Both the position numbers and the translations under genes were made by a program. From NCBI GenBank assembly GCA_045579665.1, contig JAZNMO010000191.1, forward strand, positions 1 to 10,962: a stretch of DNA of 10,962 nt, written 5' to 3'. The notes under the pieces were generated by a model. It worked only from the letters and a program-made list of their open reading frames with translations, had not been told where the DNA came from and made no database searches. Positions 1 through 6,114 of this stretch are shown one piece after another (positions within the stretch are counted from its first letter, which is position 1; each line of letters starts with the position of its first letter). Source of the DNA: COE1 sp045579665 (lineage in GTDB: Bacteria; Bacillota; Clostridia; Lachnospirales; Lachnospiraceae).

Positions 1-15
1 TTTTGATATGTAATA

Positions 16-24
16 TGGTATAAA
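16..24 (+). promoter_or_regulatory. Possible extended -10 promoter element for the tRNA genes
   Basis: TGG followed by TATAAA at 16-24 fits an extended -10 element about 36 bases ahead of the first tRNA. A matching -35 element would fall at or beyond the left window edge, so it cannot be judged. This is an assignment by pattern and position only. Confidence 0.35.
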
Positions 25-60
25 TAATTTCTGTTGAGACTTGATTTCGAGTTTCGCTAT

Positions 61-142
61 GGATGGATTCCCGAGTGGCCAAAGGGGACACAGTGTAAAT
101 CTGCTGCAAATTGCTTCGGTGGTTCGAATCCACCTCCATCCA
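61..142 (+). tRNA. tRNA-Tyr (anticodon GTA), with an irregular anticodon stem
   Basis: The acceptor stem is perfect (61-67 with 135-141, discriminator A142). The T arm is perfect (118-122 with 130-134, loop TTCGAAT), and the D stem CCC/GGG pairs at 70-72 and 84-86. A long variable arm (about 105-117, GCAA/TTGC) marks it as class II, as expected for tRNA-Tyr, tRNA-Leu or tRNA-Ser. With T94 as the conserved U33, the anticodon is GTA at 95-97, giving Tyr. In this register only three of the five anticodon-stem pairs form: A88/C104 and C91/C101 are mismatched. Shifting the loop by one base would give TAA but loses U33, so Tyr is preferred. No 3' CCA is encoded, so the CCA-adding enzyme would be needed. 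It may be a functional gene with a weak stem, or a decayed copy. Confidence 0.82.
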
Positions 143-167
143 TTGATTTGCGAAGCAAATCAATTTT
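142..167 (+). terminator. Hairpin with short T run between the two tRNA genes
   Basis: A perfect 10-bp stem (142-151 with 155-164) closes on the three-base loop GAA and is followed by a run of T (164-167). The first paired base is the discriminator base A142 of the tRNA-Tyr. It could be a weak terminator, a signal for 3' processing of the tRNA, or a member of a small intergenic hairpin family. The T run is short, so read-through into the tRNA-Leu is likely. Confidence 0.4.
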
Positions 168-177
168 CCTTGTAAAT

Positions 178-263
178 GCCGGCGTGGCGGAACTGGCAGA
201 CGCACAGGACTTAAAATCCTGCGGGACTAACCTCCCGTACCGGTTCGATTCCGGTCGCCGGCA
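178..263 (+). tRNA. tRNA-Leu (anticodon TAA)
   Basis: A complete class II tRNA. The acceptor stem GCCGGCG (178-184) pairs fully with 256-262, discriminator A263. The anticodon stem CAGGA (205-209) pairs fully with TCCTG (217-221) around the loop CTTAAAA, giving anticodon TAA at 212-214, which reads the Leu codons UUA and UUG. A long variable arm (GGGA/TCCC) and a perfect T arm (ACCGG/CCGGT around TTCGATT) support a functional Leu tRNA. The 3' CCA is not encoded. It is probably co-transcribed with the upstream tRNA-Tyr, 35 bases away. Confidence 0.97.
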
Positions 264-268
264 GTAAA

Positions 269-306
269 AGAGTTGTTACAGTATGTAGCAGCTCTTTTTG
301 TTTTTG
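269..306 (+). terminator. Intrinsic terminator of the tRNA operon
   Basis: An 11-bp stem (269-279 with 285-295, including two G-U pairs) has a five-base loop and is followed by T-rich sequence (295-299 and 301-305). It sits directly after the tRNA-Leu and before the next promoter, so it separates the tRNA unit from the protein-coding genes. Confidence 0.75.
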
Positions 307-336
307 TTGACAAGCAATCAAACGGTGAATTACAAT
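307..336 (+). promoter_or_regulatory. Sigma-A-like promoter for the transglutaminase-like gene
   Basis: A perfect TTGACA (-35, 307-312) is separated by 18 bases from TACAAT (-10, 331-336). Transcription would start near 343, leaving a leader of about 54 bases before the ATG at 397. It lies immediately downstream of the tRNA terminator. Confidence 0.65.
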
Positions 337-396
337 AGAATGGAGTATGATTCAACAATGGAAAGCAACTACATTATTTTATGGAGGTAGCCGGAA

Positions 397-1458
397 ATGA
401 ATTTGTTAGATAGGAAAAATACTACATACCAATATCATAAGTTGCTGATGGCAATTTCTATGTTATTGGTTTTCTTATTTTGTGGGGGAATAACAGCACA
501 GGCAGAAGAATATACAATATCGGATGCCCAGATGGTGTTATATACTACAGACCAGGCGGGGCTTTATGTGGAGCCTGATTTGCAGGCAGTACCTGTTATG
601 ACTTTGGATGCGAATCTGCCGATGCAGGTTACGGGGATTACGTCGAATGGCTGGTTTCGTGTATCCTTAAATGGTGTGTATTACATACCTGGATATGCTT
701 TGACAGATATGACAACGGTGCAGCAGCCAGTGGCAGCGCCTTACGTGGCACCTGTTTATGCGCATCAACTTACCTATAGGGTGAACAGCATTGAAGAGGC
801 ACAGGCAGCAAGGGAGGAAGCAGCTACAAAACATGCAAGTGCGATTACGGTTTATAGCAATACCTTGACATTTTATTCTATATATGATGTTTTTTCGGAG
901 ATGATGCGTTCGTCCGTATTGAATTACGGAACAGCGAATATTCATTCCGTATATGTCAGAGGCGGTAATGGTAAGTTTACGATTACCTATGATTATCTGA
1001 GTACGGTGGAAGAGGAAGCGTTTACAGAGGCTGCAGTTGCTATGCTGGTGCCATATTTTAATACAGGTTCGACTTATGATAAGGTAAGACAGGTGCATGA
1101 TTATATATGCGGTGATGTGAATTATTCTTATGAGACTGCACAGGGTGTTGCAGGGTTTGATTTTCGTTCTGCTTATGACGCAATAAGCAGCAAGACCACT
1201 GTATGCTCAGGATATGCATTGTTTTTCCAGAAATTTATGGACCAGATGGGCATTCCGTGTTATATTGCAGCAGGTAAGGTAAATGGAGTGGAGCATGCTT
1301 GGAATTTGGTGAATATCGATGGTCAGTGGTATCATATTGATTGCACTAATGATGACCAGAACTATGGTATTATCCGAGATTATTTTCTAAGAGGTTCCTC
1401 TTATGCGGGTGACACATGGGGAGGAATTGCACTTAGCAAGACGGATTATGGAAAGTAA
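397..1458 (+). CDS. Secreted SH3-like / transglutaminase-like domain protein
   Basis: Predicted exported protein of 353 residues. The N terminus has a basic segment (to K15), a hydrophobic core (about 17-30) and an AQA site, giving likely signal-peptide cleavage after A36. Residues about 45-105 resemble a bacterial SH3-like domain (YTTDQAGLYVEP, GWFRVS, GYALTDM), a type that often binds cell-wall components. The C-terminal part carries a transglutaminase-like (papain-fold) core with the expected triad in order: Cys270 in TTVCSGYA, His300 in VEHAWNLV and Asp315 in WYHIDCT. Family members act as proteases, peptidases or cross-linking enzymes, and the substrate is not predictable here. A GGAGG site at 383-387 precedes the ATG at 397. 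It has its own promoter at 307-336 and is probably active at the cell surface. Whether it cuts or cross-links is unknown. Confidence 0.88.
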   Translation: MNLLDRKNTTYQYHKLLMAISMLLVFLFCGGITAQAEEYTISDAQMVLYTTDQAGLYVEPDLQAVPVMTLDANLPMQVTGITSNGWFRVSLNGVYYIPGYALTDMTTVQQPVAAPYVAPVYAHQLTYRVNSIEEAQAAREEAATKHASAITVYSNTLTFYSIYDVFSEMMRSSVLNYGTANIHSVYVRGGNGKFTITYDYLSTVEEEAFTEAAVAMLVPYFNTGSTYDKVRQVHDYICGDVNYSYETAQGVAGFDFRSAYDAISSKTTVCSGYALFFQKFMDQMGIPCYIAAGKVNGVEHAWNLVNIDGQWYHIDCTNDDQNYGIIRDYFLRGSSYAGDTWGGIALSKTDYGK

Positions 1459-1468
1459 AGGAAGTTAT

Positions 1469-1499
1469 CGTATCAGTATTGATATGTTAAGATTATAAT
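1469..1499 (+). promoter_or_regulatory. Possible promoter and palindromic operator before the DegV gene
   Basis: A perfect TATAAT (1494-1499) lies 21 bases before the DegV start codon, but no good -35 is visible at normal spacing. Over the expected -35 region sits an inverted repeat, CGTATCA and TGATATG (1469-1475 and 1480-1486, one G-T pair, spacer GTAT). It has no T run, so it is more like an operator than a terminator. Transcription from the upstream gene may also continue through. Confidence 0.3.
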
Positions 1500-1520
1500 A
1501 AAAGAACAAATGGAGGACAT

Positions 1521-2408
1521 ATGAGGGATTATGTATTGAGCTGTTGTTCCACAGCTGATTTGACAAGGGAGCATTTTGAAGGAAGAAATATTAAGTATGT
1601 GTGTTTTCACTATACAATGGATGGAGTAGAGTATCCTGATGACTTGGGAGAGACTATGAGCTTTCAAGAGTTTTATCGGAGGGTGTCAGGAGGTGCCATG
1701 CCAACAACTTCGCAGGTAAATGTGGAGCAGTACATTGAGTTTTGGGAGCCGTTCTTAAAAGAGGGAAAGGATATTTTACATTTAACGCTTTCAAGTGGAA
1801 TTTCGGGTACATATAATTCTGCTTGTGTGGCAAGAGAAGAGTTGAAGGAGAAGTATCCGGAGAGTACCATTTATGTTGTAGACAGCCTTTGTGCGGCAAG
1901 TGGTTATGGTATGTTCATGACTATTTTGGCTGATATGAGAGATAATGGTGCCACATTAGATGAGCTGCATCAGTGGGCAGAGGATAACAAGCTGAATGTT
2001 CAGCATTGGGTATATGTGACAGACTTGTCACATCTTAAGAGAGGTGGACGTATTTCTGCAGTATCTGCAGTAGCAGGTTCGCTTTTGAACATTTGTCCTA
2101 TCATTAGGGTGAATGTAGAGGGCAGACTTTTGAATGTGAAAAATGTACGTGGTAGAAAGAAAGCAATGGATGAGTTGTTTACTAAGATGAAGGAGCTTGC
2201 AACAGACGGTGAGAATTACAGCGGTAAATGCTATGTTTCCCATTCGGCGTGTGAGGATGAGGCAAAGAAGCTTGCAGGAATGATAGAAGCAGCTTTTCCG
2301 AACCTTAAAGAGCCTGTATGCATTAACAGTATCGGTGCGGTAATTGGCAGCCATACTGGTCCCGGTACAGTAGTAGTGTTCTTTATGGGTGAGAAGAGAG
2401 TAGATTAG
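1521..2408 (+). CDS. DegV family (FakB-like) fatty-acid-binding protein
   Basis: A cytosolic protein of 295 residues, the normal length for DegV. Family hallmarks appear in order: PTTSQ (61-65), SSGISGTYNSA (91-101), VDSLCAASG (120-128), LKRGGRIS (172-179) and the C-terminal IGAVIGSHTGPG (271-282). Characterised members (FakB) hold a single fatty acid so that the kinase FakA can phosphorylate its carboxylate, feeding exogenous fatty acids into phospholipid synthesis. No FakA-like gene is in the window, so the partner must be encoded elsewhere. Many Clostridia carry several DegV paralogs with different chain preferences, so ligand and true role are open. A GGAGG site at 1512-1516 precedes the ATG. 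The gene lies 62 bases after the transglutaminase-like gene and 39 bases before the membrane protein, with no terminator in either gap. Confidence 0.93.
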   Translation: MRDYVLSCCSTADLTREHFEGRNIKYVCFHYTMDGVEYPDDLGETMSFQEFYRRVSGGAMPTTSQVNVEQYIEFWEPFLKEGKDILHLTLSSGISGTYNSACVAREELKEKYPESTIYVVDSLCAASGYGMFMTILADMRDNGATLDELHQWAEDNKLNVQHWVYVTDLSHLKRGGRISAVSAVAGSLLNICPIIRVNVEGRLLNVKNVRGRKKAMDELFTKMKELATDGENYSGKCYVSHSACEDEAKKLAGMIEAAFPNLKEPVCINSIGAVIGSHTGPGTVVVFFMGEKRVD

Positions 2409-2447
2409 TGATTTAATATAGGGGAGATACGTAGGAGAATATAAATC

Positions 2448-4757
2448 ATGGAATATTTTAAGGCTTGTATTTTGAACTGGAAGGATAAGAAGCAATGCAA
2501 TATAGTTGCTTTTGTGTTTCAAATTCTTTTAATTGGTGTTATAGGATTTATCTTGTACGCAGGAGATTTGCAGATAATTAAAATTCCAATGGAGAGTTTG
2601 AAATCAGAGTATATTTCAATGCGTGAGGATGGTGTGTGGTATGTTGATAATTCCATGATAAAGGAATCGATAGATACATTAATATATACAGATCCTTTGT
2701 TTCTTGACAAGGGGACTTATAGAGTACATGTTTTATATTCTACAGAGTATGATACAACGGACGTTTTGGTTTGGTCTGATAAATATCAACCTTTTTTGCA
2801 AGTTGATAATTCAGTCGCATTACATGCATCATCTCAGATACAAGAATATAATTTAGAGGTAATGCGTGATATTGATGATTTGAAAATTGCGATTCAATAC
2901 GATCCGTGGGGTTACACGACAATACAGGAAATAACAATTTTTGAAACAAGAGTAGCGGCAAACCGAATTATGGTATGTCTCGTATTGTTTTTCCTTCTAT
3001 TTGATGTGCTATATTGTACGCGAAAGCATATGAAGATAGTGATGTCTTTGATTGGAATTACAGTTCTTTCTGTAATTCCAAGTATGATACCGGGACTGAC
3101 TTTTGGATTTGATTTAACATTTCATCTGTATCGAATAGAAGGATTAGTAGAGACGCTTCAAAATGCTGTTTTTCCAGCAAGGATATATGCAAGTAGTTTG
3201 GAATCGTATGGATATCCTGTTTCTATTTTTTATGGAGATATATTGTTATATATTCCGGCTATTTTGCGATTATTAGGTTTTTCTGTGACTTTTGCATATG
3301 AGTTCTATGTTGTGTTGATTAGTTTGGGAACAACTATTATTAGCTATGTATGTTTGAGAAAGATTTTTCAAAATGAAAAGATTGCTTTGATTGGAACCTT
3401 GGCATATGTAACATCTGCCTACCGTATGATAGATGTATATTCAAGAAGTGTAGTAGGTGAATATACAGCAATGATGTTTCTACCAATAATAGGTTTGGCA
3501 TTATATAGGATATATACATCAGATGAAGAGGCTATGAAAGGCTATCATAAATATGCTGTTACATTGGCGCTTGGAATGTCTGGAGTAATACAATGTCATA
3601 TATTAACAACACAAATGACAGTTATTATTATTTTGATTGTGTCTATTTTACTTTGTAAAAAAACGCTTAGTTGGAAAGTGTTACTTACATATATAGAAGC
3701 AGTTTTATTAACTATTGTGCTGAGCGCATTTTTTGTAATACCATTTTTGGATTATTATATAAATATGGATATAAAGGTTAAGGCGACAGAAGATATTATG
3801 TATATACAAGAGAGGGGGGCATATATAGGGCAATATTTTTCTTTTTTTCAACAAGCTTATGGTACAACAAAAGAGTTGTTGAAAGATCGATTGATGTTGA
3901 CTCCTGGATTGCTACTAATGTGTGCGCCTGTTTTGTGGGGAATGAAACTAAATAAAAAAAGTAAAGATAAATTAGGTCTGTTTTTTGTTGTGCTTTCGGT
4001 AGGAATATTGTGGATGTCATCTAATATATTCCCTTGGGATTATTTGGCGGCATCTTCGAAAATTGGGAACTTTTTAGCTCAAATACAGTTTCCGTTTAGA
4101 TATCTTGCGTTTGCAACATTAAGCTTGACCTTGGTATTGTGTAGAGCATTACAGAAGCTTTGGACAGAAGGATTAGATGTATTTAATAAGATATCATATG
4201 GGATTGTTGTAGTTGGTGTTATTATGACGTGTTTTGTATCAAGCCAAATTAGTGTAACAGATTATGGTGTATGGTGGGAAGGCGAAAAATTATATCAGCC
4301 GTATGATGAAAGAGAAATTTCAACAAATTGGACAAGTATGGAAGAATATATAAGGACAGATACAGATAAATCGTTGTTTGATGGTGAAGTTCATACACAG
4401 GATGTATTAGTACTTAAGGATGTACAGAAAAAGGGTCTGCAACTAAGCTTTTATTGTGAAACAGGAGAATCAGTAGGGGTTGCAGATGTACCTTTCCTGA
4501 ATTACAAGGGATATAAAGCTTGTACAGAAGACGGGATGGAACTGCAGGTAGAAGATGGAAATAATAATGTGGTTAGGGTGATTATTCCAGCTGAATATTC
4601 AGGTACAATACATGTGAAATTTGAAGAATTGTGGTATTGGAATGTGGCGAATTGGGTATCAGTGATATCAGTTATTATGTTGTTGTTAGGAACAATTATT
4701 TTGCAGTGTAAGAAAAGAAGAGTTACAGAAAAGAATGTAATGGATGCTTTGGGTTAG
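2448..4757 (+). CDS. Polytopic membrane protein, PTPS-related / YfhO-like (GT-C-type) family
   Basis: A large integral membrane protein of 769 residues. A first membrane segment (about 22-38) is followed by an extracytoplasmic beta-rich region (about 45-165, with GTYRVHVLY). Multiple membrane segments then run between about 173 and 600, another extracytoplasmic region follows (about 605-725), and a final membrane segment lies at 734-752 with a basic cytosolic tail. The stretch GFDLTFHLYRIEGL (220-233), then PARIY and GYPVSIFYGD (256-264), matches my memory of the '6-pyruvoyl-tetrahydropterin synthase related' membrane family. Despite that name, this family resembles GT-C glycosyltransferases and YfhO and is unlikely to make pterins. 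D222, H226 and R229 are candidate functional residues. A lipid-linked sugar transferase role is inference. The gene is visibly more AT-rich than its neighbours, which may mean transfer. A purine-rich AGGAG site precedes the ATG. Confidence 0.75.
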   Translation: MEYFKACILNWKDKKQCNIVAFVFQILLIGVIGFILYAGDLQIIKIPMESLKSEYISMREDGVWYVDNSMIKESIDTLIYTDPLFLDKGTYRVHVLYSTEYDTTDVLVWSDKYQPFLQVDNSVALHASSQIQEYNLEVMRDIDDLKIAIQYDPWGYTTIQEITIFETRVAANRIMVCLVLFFLLFDVLYCTRKHMKIVMSLIGITVLSVIPSMIPGLTFGFDLTFHLYRIEGLVETLQNAVFPARIYASSLESYGYPVSIFYGDILLYIPAILRLLGFSVTFAYEFYVVLISLGTTIISYVCLRKIFQNEKIALIGTLAYVTSAYRMIDVYSRSVVGEYTAMMFLPIIGLALYRIYTSDEEAMKGYHKYAVTLALGMSGVIQCHILTTQMTVIIILIVSILLCKKTLSWKVLLTYIEAVLLTIVLSAFFVIPFLDYYINMDIKVKATEDIMYIQERGAYIGQYFSFFQQAYGTTKELLKDRLMLTPGLLLMCAPVLWGMKLNKKSKDKLGLFFVVLSVGILWMSSNIFPWDYLAASSKIGNFLAQIQFPFRYLAFATLSLTLVLCRALQKLWTEGLDVFNKISYGIVVVGVIMTCFVSSQISVTDYGVWWEGEKLYQPYDEREISTNWTSMEEYIRTDTDKSLFDGEVHTQDVLVLKDVQKKGLQLSFYCETGESVGVADVPFLNYKGYKACTEDGMELQVEDGNNNVVRVIIPAEYSGTIHVKFEELWYWNVANWVSVISVIMLLLGTIILQCKKRRVTEKNVMDALG

Positions 4758-4765
4758 ATACCAAG

Positions 4766-4808
4766 AGCCTGAAAGGAAGTAGATTTTACCTTTCAGGCTT
4801 GTTTTTTT
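4766..4808 (+). terminator. Strong intrinsic terminator after the membrane-protein gene
   Basis: A perfect 11-bp stem, AGCCTGAAAGG with CCTTTCAGGCT (4766-4776 with 4789-4799), has a 12-base loop and is followed within two bases by seven T residues (4802-4808). A further inverted repeat, ACCAAGAG/CTCTTGGT (4760-4767 and 4811-4818), encloses it. This ends the plus-strand unit before the LytTR promoter. Confidence 0.87.
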
Positions 4809-4827
4809 ACCTCTTGGTTTAGGTCTA

Positions 4828-4856
4828 TTTACACAAAAGTAAAGTGTGATTATACT
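4828..4856 (+). promoter_or_regulatory. Sigma-A-like promoter of the LytTR / LiaF-like operon
   Basis: TTTACA (-35, 4828-4833) and TATACT (-10, 4851-4856) have ideal 17-base spacing. They lie between the upstream terminator and the regulator's start codon at 4904. LytTR regulatory systems commonly control their own promoter, but I see no clear match to the classical LytTR direct repeats here. Confidence 0.65.
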
Positions 4857-4903
4857 AAAATCAAGATAGATGAAAACGAAAAGATAAGAGAAGGGAGAGG
4901 GCG

Positions 4904-5365
4904 ATGAAGGTTCGCATTGAGGTGGATGAAGACCTGCAGGAAGAGAGTGTAGTCATACATTGCTGCAAGCTTGATGAGCGGATTTTGCAGATGCAGAATG
5001 TGTTGATGGAAAGTAGTGATAGTGGCAGAACCATATTACTTCATAAGAACGATACGGACTACTATATGCAGCTGGATGCGATTCTTTTCTTTGAGACAGA
5101 GGGGAAAGAGGTATGGGCACATACAGCAAGTGAAATCTATGAATCGGATTACAGGCTGTGTCAGTTAGAGGAATTGCTACCGGGATATTTTATGAGAATA
5201 TCAAAATCGGCGATTGTAAATCTGAAGCATATATATTCCATTACAAGAAATCTGACGGCTTCGAGCAGGATAGAGTTTTCCAAATCGCAAAAGCAGGTAT
5301 ATGTATCGAGAAGCTATTATAAGGCGCTAGTAGAGAGACTGGCAGAAAAGAGGAAAAGATTATGA
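4904..5365 (+). CDS. Stand-alone LytTR-family DNA-binding transcriptional regulator
   Basis: A soluble regulator of 153 residues with no receiver domain. Residues 1-42 form a short N-terminal segment (MKVRIEVDEDLQEESVVIHC) of the kind seen in receiver-less LytTR proteins. Residues about 43-147 are the LytTR DNA-binding domain: DAILFFETEGKEVWAHT (58-74), the hallmark FMRISKSAIVNLKHI (96-110) and the distal VSRSYYK (134-140). LytTR proteins bind DNA through beta strands and loops, usually at paired direct repeats. The ATG follows an AAGGGAGAGG site (4891-4900), and the stop codon overlaps the next start (ATGA), which indicates translational coupling. In LytTR regulatory systems such as HdrRM and BrsRM of Streptococcus mutans, the adjacent membrane protein antagonises the regulator. 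That control is inferred here. Targets are unknown. Confidence 0.93.
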   Translation: MKVRIEVDEDLQEESVVIHCCKLDERILQMQNVLMESSDSGRTILLHKNDTDYYMQLDAILFFETEGKEVWAHTASEIYESDYRLCQLEELLPGYFMRISKSAIVNLKHIYSITRNLTASSRIEFSKSQKQVYVSRSYYKALVERLAEKRKRL

Positions 5366-6081
5366 AAAAAGATAATAATATTTTAACAGGAATTACATTT
5401 TTGTTATTGGCAGTATTTATATTAATCGGAAGCATGGGATGGCTTGGTGAAATCAGTGTGTGGACACTGGTATTCAGCTTTGTTTTTGCAGTATGGTTTG
5501 TAAAAAGTGTTTTGAAGCTAGAGTGGTTTGGTATTTTCTTTCCGTTAGCGTTCCTTGCAATTTTATGGGACGAGAGATTAGGCATTGAGCAGCTTACACC
5601 ATGGCCGGTATTGGGAGCAGCATTACTGGGAACCATTGGTATGAATATGATATTTGGACATTCCAGGACACATTTTCACTTTGGTCACAAGATAGGAGAT
5701 GCGGAATTTATGGCTAAGGGTGGTATTTGTGATGAGCAGTCAGAGGATGATTATCATTTTACATGCGAGTCGGTGTTTAGCTCATCCGTGAAGTATATTA
5801 ACTGTCAGAATTTGCAGCATGCACAGATTGAAAATGTATTTGGTAGTATGCAGATTTATCTTGATAATGCAAGATTGTGCAATGGAAGAGCCATGATGAA
5901 GATTGAGAATGTATTTGGTTCAGTGGTGGTTTATGTTCCGAAGGAATGGAAGACGGTTGTCAGATTTGAGAAGGTATTTGCAGGAGGAAGAGAATTTGGA
6001 AATTGCAACATGCAGAGTGATAATCTGTTAGAAATCGTCGGCGAGACAGTGTTTGGTAATATTGAGATTAAGTATATTTAA
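5362..6081 (+). CDS. LiaF-like membrane protein, likely partner of the LytTR regulator
   Basis: A protein of 239 residues with about four N-terminal membrane segments (roughly 8-26, 30-50, 54-70, 82-98) and a C-terminal repeat-rich domain like that of LiaF/YvqF. The repeats carry a recurrent V-F-G core: ENVFGSMQIYL (157-167), ENVFGSVVVYV (182-192), EKVFAGG (203-209) and ETVFGNIEI (228-236). This fits the short beta-helix-like LiaF C-terminal fold. A His-rich linker, HSRTHFHFGHK (100-110), follows the last membrane segment. LiaF inhibits the LiaRS cell-envelope stress system of Bacillus, but here the neighbour is a LytTR protein instead of a two-component pair. The start codon overlaps the regulator's stop codon. 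I infer a membrane-bound inhibitor or sensor acting on the regulator. The operon ends at the terminator 3 bases downstream. Confidence 0.87.
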   Translation: MKKDNNILTGITFLLLAVFILIGSMGWLGEISVWTLVFSFVFAVWFVKSVLKLEWFGIFFPLAFLAILWDERLGIEQLTPWPVLGAALLGTIGMNMIFGHSRTHFHFGHKIGDAEFMAKGGICDEQSEDDYHFTCESVFSSSVKYINCQNLQHAQIENVFGSMQIYLDNARLCNGRAMMKIENVFGSVVVYVPKEWKTVVRFEKVFAGGREFGNCNMQSDNLLEIVGETVFGNIEIKYI

Positions 6082-6083
6082 AG

Positions 6084-6113
6084 AAAACCACGGAGTAAAT
6101 TCCGTGGTTTTTT
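6084..6113. terminator. Bidirectional intrinsic terminator between convergent operons
   Basis: A perfect 11-bp stem (6084-6094 with 6101-6111) has a six-base loop. It is flanked by AAAA on the left and TTTTTT on the right (6108-6113), so it can act on both strands. It ends the plus-strand LytTR/LiaF-like operon and, on the minus strand, the symporter gene whose stop codon lies at 6115-6117. Confidence 0.87.
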
Positions 6114-6114
6114 G

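Noticed and set aside
34..267. 77-codon open frame on the plus strand
   Set aside because: It runs straight through both tRNA genes and has no protein-like features, so it is a chance frame over RNA genes.
667..1098. 143-codon minus-strand frame inside the transglutaminase-like gene
   Set aside because: Cys- and His-rich shadow translation of a well-supported plus-strand gene, with no ribosome binding site support.
4809..4850. Classical LytTR-type direct repeats upstream of the regulator
   Set aside because: I looked for paired ACAGTT-like repeats at about 21-base spacing and found no convincing match. Only short TTTAC repeats recur, which is not enough.
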